NCBI GenBank assembly: GCA_024693325.1
Contig: JAILLA010000073.1
Coordinates: forward strand, 40,851-104,850
DNA length: 64,000 nucleotides
From: Solobacterium sp.
Lineage (GTDB): Bacteria; Bacillota_I; Bacilli_A; Erysipelotrichales; Erysipelotrichaceae
Direction of reading: 5' to 3'
The translations under genes were made by a program, and so were the position numbers. The first letter of the stretch is position 1; every line of letters begins with the position of its first letter. The notes beneath the pieces are model-generated. The model saw nothing but the letters and a program-made list of their open reading frames with translations, was not told the origin of the DNA and did no database searches. Positions 40,702 to 51,172 of this stretch are shown here, in pieces.

Positions 40702-40901
40702 CGTAAGAATAGATGGCCGCATGTTTGTGCGGTCATTTTTATTTTTCATAGCGGATGTCTATTTCTGAGGTGTCTGCTGTCCTGATAAAAACGATCTGTC
40801 CTGAAGCCTGCAGGTCACTAAACCTGCTGCAGGGAAGCTTACGCGGTTGTCTGGAACCAGTGATCGTTCTGCATCATAAAACAGTTCATACGATAAAAAA
40901 G

Positions 40902-40949
40902 AAGATCCGGAAGTGTTCTGTGTGATCCACAGAACGATCCGGATCTTTT
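40902..40949 (-). terminator. Terminator of the aldo/keto reductase gene
   Basis: AAGATCCGGA...TCCGGATCTT with T-tract on minus strand. Confidence 0.7.
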
Positions 40950-40975
40950 CGTGTGCAGATGAGTTTGTAAACAGA

Positions 40976-42094
40976 TCAGCCTTCCAGAGGTCTGCATTCC
41001 TCAAGAAGGGAAATGATCGGGAGATGCTGAGGACATGCGGCTTCGCACTGACCGCACTGGATGCAGTCACTGGCTTTGCCTTTGCCTTGGGTAACGATCG
41101 TATATTCTCTCTTTGTGCGGAATTCGGGACTGCCTTTTTTGCGGTTCTGAACTGTGAAGATCTCCGGGATCGGAATGCCCATCGGGCAGCCCTTGGTGCA
41201 GTAATGGCAGGCTGTGCAGGGAATGGACTTATCCGCGTTCAACGCTTCAACAGCCTTAGCGATCACTTCTTCTTCATGTTCGGTGAGCGGTTTGAATTCA
41301 CGCATGAAGCTGAGGTTATCCTTCATCTGTTCGACGGAACTCATGCCGCTTAATACTGCCAGAAGGTTATCCTTGGACGCAACATACCGGATCGCCCATG
41401 AAGCGTAGGATGCACCGGTGTTTTCTGCGTCAAATACAGCCTTGACCGTATCGATCGGATCAGAGAGGAGACCGCCTTTGACAGGCTCCATGACCGTGAC
41501 CGGTTTGCCATGCTCTTTGCAGATCTCCCAGTTGCGGCGGGCAGCGACTCCGGGATTCTCCCAGTCGGCATAATTGATCTGCAGCTGGACAAATTCCACG
41601 TCCGGATGTTTTTCGAGCAGTTCTTCCAGAAGCGCAGGATCTCCATGGAAAGAAAAACCATAGTGCTTGACCAGACCCTGTTCTTTCAGTTCCTTTACAT
41701 AATCCCAGATACCGTATTCTTCGTATTTCTGATAGTTGCTGCGCTGCACAGCATGGACCAGATAATAGTCAAAATAACCGGCATTTGTGCGTTCAAGACT
41801 GGTCTGCATCTCCTGTTTTGCCTCTTCCTCCGAGATGCCGGATCCAGGCTGGATGATCAGCTTGCTGGCAAGGGTATAGGAATCACGGGGATATCTGTCG
41901 ACCAGCGCTTTGCGGATGGCTTCTTCACTGCCGGGATAAACAAATGCTGTGTCGAAATAAGTTCCGCCCGCATTCATGAACAGGTCCACCATTTCGGCAG
42001 TCTGTTCAACATCGATCGTACCGTCTGTATTCCTCGGCAGGCGCATCAGCCCGAAGCCGAGTCTTAACTTTTCTTTTCCTGTAAATACACTCAT
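40976..42094 (-). CDS. Aldo/keto reductase with C-terminal 4Fe-4S ferredoxin-type domain
   Basis: LGFGLMRLPRN; YYLVHAV; CTACHYCTKGCP and CIQCGQCEAACP. Confidence 0.9.
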   Translation of the reverse strand: MSVFTGKEKLRLGFGLMRLPRNTDGTIDVEQTAEMVDLFMNAGGTYFDTAFVYPGSEEAIRKALVDRYPRDSYTLASKLIIQPGSGISEEEAKQEMQTSLERTNAGYFDYYLVHAVQRSNYQKYEEYGIWDYVKELKEQGLVKHYGFSFHGDPALLEELLEKHPDVEFVQLQINYADWENPGVAARRNWEICKEHGKPVTVMEPVKGGLLSDPIDTVKAVFDAENTGASYASWAIRYVASKDNLLAVLSGMSSVEQMKDNLSFMREFKPLTEHEEEVIAKAVEALNADKSIPCTACHYCTKGCPMGIPIPEIFTVQNRKKGSPEFRTKREYTIVTQGKGKASDCIQCGQCEAACPQHLPIISLLEECRPLEG

Positions 42095-42417
42095 ATGACA
42101 ACTCCTTCTATGGATATTATCGGCAAAAACAGGAGCTGTGTATATGATTATGATTGATTCGCCCGGATTTGGAACAGATATGATCAGTTTGCCGGAAGTT
42201 GGATAAAAATAATAGGTAATTCAGGAAAAACATTATAAAATAATAGCAGGTGTAATAACAGGTGAGCAGGGACATGTGTATGATCCCCTCTGATTCTGAA
42301 AATGCATGATAAAAGGGGAATGACAGGATATGAAGACCCTGTATGCATGACGGCTCGTTCATCTGGACAAAAGCAGGTAATCATACACTGGAAAGTATAA
42401 AAGGAGAATGTATTAAA

Positions 42418-44001
42418 ATGGGAAAACCGGTAGTTTTAGTGGTAATGGACGGTGTAGGCTGGACTGAAAAGGACAACGGCAATGCTGTTCTCCATGCTTA
42501 CAAACCGCAGATCGACGAACTGATGAGCAAGTGGCCTCACACAACGATTAAGGCAAGCGGAACAGCTGTAGGCCTTCCTTCTGATGATGACATGGGCAAC
42601 TCCGAAGTCGGACACAATGCACTCGGATGCGGCCAGATCTATTCACAGGGTGCGAAACTTGTAAATGAGTCCATCGAAAGCGGAAAGATCTATGATTCCG
42701 AAGCCTGGAAAGGCGCTGTTGACTTCGTAAAGAGCCACAACGGCAAGATGCATTTCATCGGTCTGTTATCAGACGGCAATGTTCACTCCAATATTTCACA
42801 TCTGATCGCTATGCTGAAAGAATGCAAGAAGGAAGGCGTTAATGAAGTCAGAGTTCATATCCTGCTCGACGGAAGAGACGTTCCCGAAACAAGCGCGCTG
42901 CAGTATGTAGATCAGCTTGAAGACGTACTCAAAGAACTCAATGAATCCGGATTCCACGGCGTCATCGCCAGCGGCGGCGGCAGAATGTCCATTACGATGG
43001 ACCGTTATGAAGCTGACTGGTCCATGGTTGAAAGGGGATGGCATATCCATGTCATGGGCGACGGAAGAATGTTCGCAAGCGCAACTGAAGCGATCGAAAC
43101 ACTGCGTGCAGAAGGCGGTTATACAGACCAGTATCTGCCCGGATTCGTGATCGGCAAAGACGGCCAGCCTCTTGGACCGGTCGATGACGGCGATTCCGTG
43201 ATCCTTTATAACTTCCGCGGTGACAGAGCTGTCGAGATCTCCAAAGCGTTCGACTATATGAACACAGGATTCAACAGCTTCGATATGCCCAAGAAGCCGG
43301 ATGTATATTATGCAGGCATGCTGCAGTATGACGGCGACCTGAAGCTCCCGAACCACTTCCTGGTTGAACCGCCGCATATTGAGCACACACTGAGCGAATT
43401 CCTGGTAGATAAGGGTGTCGTATCCTTCGCTTGCTCAGAAACACAGAAATACGGTCATGTTACATATTTCTGGAACGGCAACCGTTCTGAAAAGTTCTCT
43501 GATGAACTGGAAACATGGGTAGAAGTGCCTTCCGATGTCATTCCGTTCGATCTGAAGCCCTGGATGAAGGCTACAGAAGTTACCGACCTCATGGTAGAAG
43601 CGATCGAATCCGGCAAATATCAGTTCCTGAGATGCAATTACCCGAACGGCGACATGGTCGGCCATACAGGCAACTATGAAGCAACACTGATCGGTGTCGA
43701 ATCCGTTGACCTGCAGCTGAGAAGGATCATGGACGCATGCAGGAAGATGGACTATACACTGCTGGTAACAGCAGACCACGGCAACTCCGACGAGATGTAT
43801 GACAAGGGCAAGAATCCTGACGGATCACCGAAACCCAAGACATCCCACTCCCTTGCTAAAGTTCCGTTCGCTGTATACAACGGTCCGGAAGGAACAGAAG
43901 TCAAGGAAGGCGACTTCGGTCTTGCAAACGTTGCTGCTACAGTCGTTAAGATCCTCGGCTACGAAGCACCTGAGCAGTGGCTGGAAGCTATCATCAAATA
44001 A
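42418..44001 (+). CDS. gpmI: 2,3-bisphosphoglycerate-independent phosphoglycerate mutase
   Basis: VVLVVMDGVGWTEKDNGNAV; DDDMGNSEVGHNALG; ADHGNSDEM. Confidence 0.95.
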   Translation: MGKPVVLVVMDGVGWTEKDNGNAVLHAYKPQIDELMSKWPHTTIKASGTAVGLPSDDDMGNSEVGHNALGCGQIYSQGAKLVNESIESGKIYDSEAWKGAVDFVKSHNGKMHFIGLLSDGNVHSNISHLIAMLKECKKEGVNEVRVHILLDGRDVPETSALQYVDQLEDVLKELNESGFHGVIASGGGRMSITMDRYEADWSMVERGWHIHVMGDGRMFASATEAIETLRAEGGYTDQYLPGFVIGKDGQPLGPVDDGDSVILYNFRGDRAVEISKAFDYMNTGFNSFDMPKKPDVYYAGMLQYDGDLKLPNHFLVEPPHIEHTLSEFLVDKGVVSFACSETQKYGHVTYFWNGNRSEKFSDELETWVEVPSDVIPFDLKPWMKATEVTDLMVEAIESGKYQFLRCNYPNGDMVGHTGNYEATLIGVESVDLQLRRIMDACRKMDYTLLVTADHGNSDEMYDKGKNPDGSPKPKTSHSLAKVPFAVYNGPEGTEVKEGDFGLANVAATVVKILGYEAPEQWLEAIIK

Positions 44002-44032
44002 GTCTTTAGCGGCACTGAACGAAACATAGAAT

Positions 44033-44074
44033 ATCCCCGGTCTGAAGAAATGAAACAGACCGGGGATTTCTTTC
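44033..44074 (+). terminator. Rho-independent terminator after gpmI
   Basis: ATCCCCGGTCTG...CAGACCGGGGATTTCTTT. Confidence 0.88.
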
Positions 44075-44170
44075 GGAAACAACAGGGATTTACATGAGAT
44101 ACACGGGTATTTCCTGTCAATCTGCAGATCGGATGGTGTATGATGTTGTCATTCTATGCCGGAGGGGGAT

Positions 44171-45370
44171 ATGAAAAAAGAAAAACTGCTGCTGTTCTTT
44201 ATCACCGCATTCTTGTTCAACATGGCTGCGAGCTTTGTGCATCCCGTTACTCCGACCCTGATCGTAGAACGCCATCTGGACAGTTCCATGTTCGGTGTTG
44301 CGCTGGCTGCGATGATGGCGATGAATTTCCTGTTCTCGCCGTTCTGGGGAAGACTCTGCGCATATGTTCCGACAAAGCTGATCATGCTGGTGTGCTCGAT
44401 CGGGTATGCGGTCGGACAGCTGATGTTCGGCTCTGCCTATTCGGAAGCAGCTGTTGTCGGCGGAAGAATGTTTGCCGGTGCCTTCACTGGCGGTGTTTTC
44501 ACGGCAATGGCCAATTATGTAGTCAACCTGTCACGCGGTGACGCACAGGTCAGGGGCAGAAATCTTGTGGTGCTGACAACACTGCAGAATGTCGGCAGTG
44601 CATGCGGATATTTTGTCGGAGGCATGCTCGGCCTGCTCTCCGTAAACACGGCATTCCTGGCACAGGTGGTCGTACTTGTACTGTCGGGCATTGCGTACTA
44701 TCTGCTCTGTGCGGATGATACGGATGCCAAGGTAAAGCCGGACAGGAAACTGTCCCTGCGCGATGCCAATCCGTTTGCGGCTTTCTTAAGCGCACGGGCA
44801 TTTATGACACCGCTGCTGGCAATGGTATTCATGATCGTAGCGATCTCTGCGATCGGACAGAATTCCTATGAACAGTGCTTCAATTATTACATCAAAGACC
44901 AGTACGGAATGTCTTCCGCATACAACGGAATGTTCAAGGCAGGGATCGCCGGTCTGACGATCTTCCTGAATTCCACTGTCAGTATGTACCTGCAGAGGCG
45001 TACGGATATCAACAAGACATTCCTTTATATCCTGGCTGTATGTACGGCTCTGATCTGCTCGGTCCTGATCTTCCGCGGTCAGATCGTATTTATTACGGTA
45101 TATATTATTTATTCCAGTGTCATGGTGCTCCGTCTTCCGCTGCTGCAGGGGATGGCCGCTGCCCAGGCTTCTCCCGAAACAAGCAATGCTGTCATGGGCT
45201 TCTACCAGTCCATGAACTCACTGGGCGGGATCTTCGGTGCATTGTTTGCCGGACTCATCTACAGCAGGAATCCCATGTATCCGTTCATTCTTGCATTTAT
45301 CGCATTCCTTGCGGCAACATTGATCGGTGTGGTCTACAGAAGAATGTACCGTTCACAACAGCAGTCTTAA
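44171..45370 (+). CDS. MFS transporter
   Basis: About 400-aa polytopic protein; FSPFWGRLCAYVPTKL loop and MGFYQSMNSLGGIFGALFAGLIY. Confidence 0.85.
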   Translation: MKKEKLLLFFITAFLFNMAASFVHPVTPTLIVERHLDSSMFGVALAAMMAMNFLFSPFWGRLCAYVPTKLIMLVCSIGYAVGQLMFGSAYSEAAVVGGRMFAGAFTGGVFTAMANYVVNLSRGDAQVRGRNLVVLTTLQNVGSACGYFVGGMLGLLSVNTAFLAQVVVLVLSGIAYYLLCADDTDAKVKPDRKLSLRDANPFAAFLSARAFMTPLLAMVFMIVAISAIGQNSYEQCFNYYIKDQYGMSSAYNGMFKAGIAGLTIFLNSTVSMYLQRRTDINKTFLYILAVCTALICSVLIFRGQIVFITVYIIYSSVMVLRLPLLQGMAAAQASPETSNAVMGFYQSMNSLGGIFGALFAGLIYSRNPMYPFILAFIAFLAATLIGVVYRRMYRSQQQS

Positions 45371-45501
45371 TGCAATTATTCAGGCCGGTACAGCAATGTA
45401 TCGGTTTTTACGTCAGGCAATACACCGGAGCATATCTGGAATGACCCGGTCAGACATGTAATACAATGAAATTACGAACAGAGTATTTTACGGGGGATGA
45501 C

Positions 45502-45900
45502 ATGAAAAACAGGAAAAATATCTGGCTGCTGGCTTTGGCGCTTACCGCATGTGTGCTGTTTGGCATCTGGTTTGTGAACCGCCCGAAGCCAATGAGCGGA
45601 GCCAAAGCGATCGTGATCGAAGTACAGGATCCCGAAGGGAGTGTAAAGTCTTACTCCGGACGGACAGATGCAGAATATTTAAGCGGAGCAATGGATGATT
45701 TCTCTGCAGCCGGTTTTCAATATGAAGCTGTCAGCGGAGAATATGGAGCATATGTAACAACGATAAACGGTTTGAAAGCGGAAGAAACAGATTCCGCATA
45801 CTGGGCTATCTACGTAAACGGCGAATACGGAATGTACGGTATTGACCAGCAGCCGGTAACGGACGGCGATACATACCGCTTTGCTTACGAGACATACTGA
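45502..45900 (+). CDS. DUF4430 domain-containing exported protein
   Basis: N-terminal TM; GAYVTTINGLKAEETDSAYWAIYVNGEYGMYGIDQQPVTDGDTYRFAYE. Confidence 0.8.
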   Translation: MKNRKNIWLLALALTACVLFGIWFVNRPKPMSGAKAIVIEVQDPEGSVKSYSGRTDAEYLSGAMDDFSAAGFQYEAVSGEYGAYVTTINGLKAEETDSAYWAIYVNGEYGMYGIDQQPVTDGDTYRFAYETY

Positions 45901-46403
45901 TGGAAGTGCGTTCAGGTATCAGAAAGATCGTTTTTATCGCAGTGATCACTGCCGTTCTGGAGACTGCGAAGTTTTCTTTGAACGCGATCGCGAATGTTGA
46001 ACTGATCTCACTGCTGACGATCGTATTGACATTGTATTTCGGCTGGAAGATATCACTGCCGTCTTTGCTGTTGTTCGCCGGTATTGAAAGCATCTGGTGG
46101 GGGGTCAGTATCTGGACAGTCACTTATTTCTATGTCTGGCCGGTGCTGATCCTGCTGACATGGCTTCTTAGGAAACAGATGAACCGCTTTACAGCTGCCT
46201 GCCTGTCATCTTTTTACGGGCTTGCCTTCGGTCTATTATGCTCATTGACAACATTTGTCATCGCAGGTTTCAGCGCAGCTTTTGCCTGGTGGACAGCAGG
46301 TATTCCATATGACCTGATCCATGGCATCAGCAACTTTCTCATTGCATGGTTTTTATTCGATCCATTGATGAACATGTTTGAAAAACTGCATCTGAAAATA
46401 TAA
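45900..46403 (+). CDS. ECF transporter S component-like membrane protein
   Basis: Six-TM-like small protein overlapping the DUF4430 stop; GIPYDLIHGISNFLIAWFLFDPL. Confidence 0.65.
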   Translation: MEVRSGIRKIVFIAVITAVLETAKFSLNAIANVELISLLTIVLTLYFGWKISLPSLLLFAGIESIWWGVSIWTVTYFYVWPVLILLTWLLRKQMNRFTAACLSSFYGLAFGLLCSLTTFVIAGFSAAFAWWTAGIPYDLIHGISNFLIAWFLFDPLMNMFEKLHLKI

Positions 46404-46426
46404 AAGAACGGCCGGACCGTTCTTTT
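46402..46426. terminator. Bidirectional terminator
   Basis: AAAAGAACGGCCGGACCGTTCTTTT between convergent genes. Confidence 0.8.
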
Positions 46427-46446
46427 GTGTAACTGTGATCTGCTGA

Positions 46447-47268
46447 TTACCGGCGGGAAGGGTTCCGGTGTTCGCACGGTACGCCGACAATGCATCTCCC
46501 GCATCCGCCTCCGCCGCAGGTTTCTTTCAGGTAGGCACCGTAATCAGAGCATTTTTTTAAATTGCGCAGACCGTTCGGGTCGATCGCTTTGGCCGGACAG
46601 TTCCGTGCGCACTGACCGCAGTGAATACAATATTCATAGATATCCGTATAGTCACGCTCTGTCGGGGTGAATTCGTGATCTGTGATCAGGGTAGCCAGTG
46701 AACCGCAGGAACCTTTTTCAGTGATGAAATGGCGGTGGATGCCGAATGTACCGAGTCCTGCCGCAAAGCCCGCATGACGTGTTGACCAGCTGACCATATA
46801 ATGTACATCTTCTTCTCCGTTTGTAGTAGCCGGAACCTTGACTCTGCCGAAACGCTCTGCTGAGGTCGGCTCGATTGCCGTAATGCCTTGTTCAGCCAGC
46901 TGATCCTTCAGCTGTGACGCGATCGCTTTGGCCAGTCTGCTTCCGGGGACATAGCCGTATTTCCAGGATTCCGCAATCACTGTTTCGGAACGGGCAAGAC
47001 GTCCCCTGATGTCTTCTGAATAGGGGAAGAACAAAACAATCACTGATTTTGCGCCGGGCAGCCATTCTTCCGGTGTCATAAATGCTTCACCGATCGCCTC
47101 GGGATCGTTTTTGTAGAGGTCAAACAGCGGATCATCTGCCGCGGCGAAGCCGATCAATGGTTCTTCCAGGATCGGGACATCTATGTTTTTCTCGGGAAGA
47201 TGGACGATATTTTCAGCAGAAGCTGAAAAGAGTTGGCTGATCATACAGCGAATGTCTTCATTTTTCAT
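46447..47268 (-). CDS. Epoxyqueuosine reductase (QueG)-like 4Fe-4S protein
   Basis: GLGTFGIHRHFITEKGSCGSLATLITD; CIHCGQCARNCPAKAID. Confidence 0.82.
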   Translation of the reverse strand: MKNEDIRCMISQLFSASAENIVHLPEKNIDVPILEEPLIGFAAADDPLFDLYKNDPEAIGEAFMTPEEWLPGAKSVIVLFFPYSEDIRGRLARSETVIAESWKYGYVPGSRLAKAIASQLKDQLAEQGITAIEPTSAERFGRVKVPATTNGEEDVHYMVSWSTRHAGFAAGLGTFGIHRHFITEKGSCGSLATLITDHEFTPTERDYTDIYEYCIHCGQCARNCPAKAIDPNGLRNLKKCSDYGAYLKETCGGGGCGRCIVGVPCEHRNPSRR

Positions 47269-47512
47269 GATGCTGATACTCCGAAATTCTTTCTGCTTAC
47301 ATCATAAACGATATCCCGTTCTGTTTGTCGGAAAATGCATACCCGGAACACTTGTTATGCTAAAGATTTTTCACACACAGAAGGCGGACACAGGCTCTGT
47401 AAATAACTCAAAATATTAAAAATGATACTGCCGGAGAAAAATTAATAAATTACCTGTTGACATACAGGAAGCGCTATCATAAACTAAAACTGTAAACGTT
47501 AACGGAAATGAT

Positions 47513-47536
47513 AACGGTAATGTTTACGATACCGTT
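47513..47536. promoter_or_regulatory. Candidate LacI-family operator upstream of the maltodextrin operon
   Basis: AACGGTA-N10-TACCGTT inverted repeat, next to GTAAACGTTAACGG. Confidence 0.6.
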
Positions 47537-47554
47537 TAGGGAAAGAAGGAAACC

Positions 47555-48598
47555 ATGGCAACAATCAAGGACATTGCTAAATTGTCCGGTTACAGCATCG
47601 GAACGGTATCCCGCGTCATAAATCATCATCCGGATGTCAGTGAATCAACACGGCAGACGATAGAACAGGTGATCAAGGACCTGAATTTCCAGCCGAACTC
47701 AAACGCGAAGCTGCTGAAGCAGTCCGGAACTTCCGCTGTTACAGTACTTGTAAAGGGATCGAAAAACGTATTCTTCGAATCGATCCTGGAAGATATGCAG
47801 CAGGTGTTCAGGGATAACGGTGAAGAAGTCAGTGTTCTGTTTCTGGATGAGAAATCAAATGAGGTCGAGGCTGCTGCACAGGTGTGTGCCGAGAGAAAAC
47901 CGAAAGGTTTGATTTTTCTGGGTGGAAATCTCAAATACTTCCGGGAAGGTTTTTCCGCGATCAAAGTGCCATGTGTCCTGACATCGCTCAGCGGTGAAGA
48001 ACTTGGATTCGATAATCTGTCGAGCTTCACAACTGACGACAAGCAGGGTGCCAAGGATGCGATCAGCTATCTGGTGAAAGCCGGGCACCGGCATATCGGT
48101 GTGATCGGCGGATCGCTGGACTGGGAACAGGGACAGATCAGTGATTACAGACTGAGCGGCGCCCTGGAAGTCATCAACAGCAACCATCTGGACTTCACAT
48201 TTGAGAAGAACTATGAACCGTGCCTGTTTTCCATGGAAGGCGGATATGAAGCCGCCCGGAAGCTGATCAGTGCCAACGACGAGATCACAGCGATCTTCGC
48301 GATCGGCGATATCATCGCCCTCGGCGCAGTCCGCGGTATTGCGGACCTGGGCAAAAAGATCCCTGATGATATATCGATCATCGGTTATGACGGCATCGGC
48401 TACACGCAGTTCTCGATCCCGAGGATCGCTACGATCTGCCAGGACAGCAGGGAACTTGCCGTAAGAAGTGTCGAAGATCTTCTCTGGAGGATCAGTTACC
48501 AGAGAGGGCCCAGACATGAAATAATCAGACACCGGGTCATTGCAGGAGAAAGTGTAAAAAAATGCAGTATGATTAAGGAGAAAACAAACAATGGCTGA
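47555..48598 (+). CDS. LacI family transcriptional regulator
   Basis: [52 protein letters not shown]. Confidence 0.93.
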   Translation: MATIKDIAKLSGYSIGTVSRVINHHPDVSESTRQTIEQVIKDLNFQPNSNAKLLKQSGTSAVTVLVKGSKNVFFESILEDMQQVFRDNGEEVSVLFLDEKSNEVEAAAQVCAERKPKGLIFLGGNLKYFREGFSAIKVPCVLTSLSGEELGFDNLSSFTTDDKQGAKDAISYLVKAGHRHIGVIGGSLDWEQGQISDYRLSGALEVINSNHLDFTFEKNYEPCLFSMEGGYEAARKLISANDEITAIFAIGDIIALGAVRGIADLGKKIPDDISIIGYDGIGYTQFSIPRIATICQDSRELAVRSVEDLLWRISYQRGPRHEIIRHRVIAGESVKKCSMIKEKTNNG

Positions 48599-49784
48599 AC
48601 TGGAATTAAAACACATTCAGAAGATCTATCCCCACGCGGAACCGGCCAGTAAAAAGAAAAAGGGTGAAGAGCCCGCGCACAGAACATACAATCTGAAAAT
48701 TACGGATGAAGGCGTGGTCGCTGTCGATGATTTCAATCTGAAAGTCAAAGACAAAGAGTTCATCGTACTGGTAGGACCGTCAGGCTGCGGAAAGTCAACG
48801 ACACTGAGAATGGTTGCGGGGCTTGAGGATATTACCCGCGGGGAACTGTACATCGACGGCAAGCTGATGAACATGGTCGAACCCAAGGACCGTGATATTG
48901 CGATGGTCTTCCAGAACTACGCTCTGTACCCGCACATGTCGGTCAGACAGAACATGGAATTCCCGCTGGAACTGAGAAATGTTCCGAAGGAAGAACGTAT
49001 ACGCAGGGTCAATGAAGCTGCCGAGATCCTGGGGATCACCCAGTATCTGGACAGAAAGCCGAAGGCGCTGTCAGGCGGTCAGAGACAAAGAGTCGCGATC
49101 GGACGCGCGATCGTCCGTGAGCCGAAGCTTCTGTTAATGGATGAGCCGCTCTCCAACCTTGACGCAAAACTGAGAAACCAGATGAGAGCCGAGATCATCA
49201 AGCTCCGCCAGAAGATCAATACAACATTTATGTATGTCACGCATGACCAGACGGAAGCGATGACGCTGGGCGACAGGATCGTCATCATGAAGGACGGCGA
49301 GATCCAGCAGATCGGGACACCTCAGGAAGTATTCGATCACCCGAAGAACCAGTTTGTAGCAGGATTCATCGGAGTGCCTCAGATGAATTTCTATGACGGG
49401 CGTCTTGTGAAGAATGAAAAAGGTCAGTATGCGGTCAGGGTCGAGAATGCGGAGATCACATTGTCGGATGCCAAGCAGGAAAAACTGAAGGCAAATAACA
49501 TACCGGAACAGGATATCGTGCTCGGCGTCAGACCCGAACATATCACACTGCAGGAAACACCCGGAGCCATGATCGAAGGCAAGGTGGATGTCAGTGAGAT
49601 GATGGGCAGTTCCGTCCACCTGCATATCAATGCCTGCGGAAAGGACAGCATCATCATCGTGCCGACACTGGAACTCGGGAATCAGGCACTCGATATGAAT
49701 TCCACGATAAGGTTCACATTCGGCGGAAACGTCATACATGTATTTGATTTAAACGGAAACAATCTGGAGTTCGCAAACGAATGA
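48591..49784 (+). CDS. Sugar ABC transporter ATP-binding protein (MalK/MsmK/UgpC-type)
   Basis: [54 protein letters not shown]. Confidence 0.94.
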   Translation: MAELELKHIQKIYPHAEPASKKKKGEEPAHRTYNLKITDEGVVAVDDFNLKVKDKEFIVLVGPSGCGKSTTLRMVAGLEDITRGELYIDGKLMNMVEPKDRDIAMVFQNYALYPHMSVRQNMEFPLELRNVPKEERIRRVNEAAEILGITQYLDRKPKALSGGQRQRVAIGRAIVREPKLLLMDEPLSNLDAKLRNQMRAEIIKLRQKINTTFMYVTHDQTEAMTLGDRIVIMKDGEIQQIGTPQEVFDHPKNQFVAGFIGVPQMNFYDGRLVKNEKGQYAVRVENAEITLSDAKQEKLKANNIPEQDIVLGVRPEHITLQETPGAMIEGKVDVSEMMGSSVHLHINACGKDSIIIVPTLELGNQALDMNSTIRFTFGGNVIHVFDLNGNNLEFANE

Positions 49785-49822
49785 AGGATCAAATAACAAT
49801 TGCTTAGTTTAGGAGGAAAGAT

Positions 49823-51088
49823 ATGGCAAGCAAGAAATTCTTAACAGCAGGCTTATCAGCTCTGCTCTCCCTCAGCATGCTGGCTGCGTGCTCAGGCGGC
49901 TCATCAGGCGGCGGAACATCCGGCGGCGGATCTGACAAACCGGCAGAACCGGCTAAAGACGAAACGATCACACTGACAGTATGGGCACCGTCCGAAGATC
50001 AGTCCGAAGAAAACGGCAACTGGCTGAACAAAGAACTCGAAGCATTTAAGGCGGCACATCCTGAATGGAAACTTGAATTCAAAACAGGCGTAAGCTCTGA
50101 AGGCGACACTCTGAAGAACATCCAGACAGACCCTGAAGCAGCAGCTGATGTATTCATGTATGCAAACGACCAGATCCCTGACATGCTCGCAGCAAACGCA
50201 CTGGCAAGACTGGGCGGAGCTACTCTGGAACAGGTTCAGAAACAGTGCTCACAGACAACACTGAATACCGTTTCCTACAATGGCGGCGTATACGGCGTTC
50301 CGTTCACAGGAAACACATGGTTCATGTACTATGACAAGCGCGTCTTCTCCGAAGATGATGTCAAGAGCCTTGACACAATGCTGGAAAAGGGCAAAGTCGG
50401 ATTCCCGCTGTCCAACTCCTGGTATATCGCTTCCTTCTATGTAGCAAACGGATGCACACTGTTCGGAGAAAACGGTGACAACGCAGACGCAGGCATCGAC
50501 TTCTCCGATGACAAGGCTGTCGCTGTTACAAATTACCTGGTCGACCTCGTTGCTAACCCGAACTTCGTTGACGCAAACGGTCTGACACCGAGCACGCTGG
50601 CTGACGGAACGATCAACTGCCTGTTCTCCGGTACATGGGATTACAACGCTGTTGTTGAAGCACTCGGTGAAGAGAATGTCGGTATCTGCGCAGCTCCTTC
50701 CTATACACTGGATGGCGAGGCAAAGCAGCTCAAGGCATTTGCAGGTTCCAAAGCGATCGGCGTCAATGCAAACTCCAAGAACCCGGAAGTTGCTGTAGCA
50801 CTCGCAGCATTCCTGGGAAGCACACAGGCTCAGCAGGATCACTATGATCTGAGAAACATCATCCCGACAGACGAAGGACTGAAAGTTGATGACGCTCTTG
50901 CAAAGGCACAGATGGACGCTATGAGCTTCGCTTCCATCGTTCAGCCGCTGCAGGCTGGCATGGGTCAGTACTGGAGCCCGGCAGAAAACATGGGTAAGGA
51001 ACTTGTCGCTAAGACAGTTACACATGAAAACGCTGCTGAAAAGACCGAAGCAATGAATGACGGCATGAACACAGCTACCGTCAACTGA
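49823..51088 (+). CDS. Maltose/maltodextrin-type extracellular solute-binding lipoprotein
   Basis: Lipobox MLAACSGGSSGGG; MalE-like YGVPFTGNTWFMYYDKR and SKNPEVAVALAAFL. Confidence 0.9.
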   Translation: MASKKFLTAGLSALLSLSMLAACSGGSSGGGTSGGGSDKPAEPAKDETITLTVWAPSEDQSEENGNWLNKELEAFKAAHPEWKLEFKTGVSSEGDTLKNIQTDPEAAADVFMYANDQIPDMLAANALARLGGATLEQVQKQCSQTTLNTVSYNGGVYGVPFTGNTWFMYYDKRVFSEDDVKSLDTMLEKGKVGFPLSNSWYIASFYVANGCTLFGENGDNADAGIDFSDDKAVAVTNYLVDLVANPNFVDANGLTPSTLADGTINCLFSGTWDYNAVVEALGEENVGICAAPSYTLDGEAKQLKAFAGSKAIGVNANSKNPEVAVALAAFLGSTQAQQDHYDLRNIIPTDEGLKVDDALAKAQMDAMSFASIVQPLQAGMGQYWSPAENMGKELVAKTVTHENAAEKTEAMNDGMNTATVN

Positions 51089-51115
51089 TCCGGAAATCAT
51101 CAATCTGATCTGATA

Positions 51116-51145
51116 CATGGCTGGGGGATCATTCCCTCAGCCGTG
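51116..51145 (+). terminator. Intra-operon hairpin between binding-protein and permease genes
   Basis: CATGGCTGGGGGA-TCAT-TCCCTCAGCCGTG. Confidence 0.6.
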
Positions 51146-51172
51146 TTTCCAAGAATAAAAGGAGGCGGGTTT

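Noticed and set aside
40976-41353. Plus-strand ORF 40913..41353
   Set aside because: Antisense to the aldo/keto reductase whose ferredoxin motifs confirm the minus strand.
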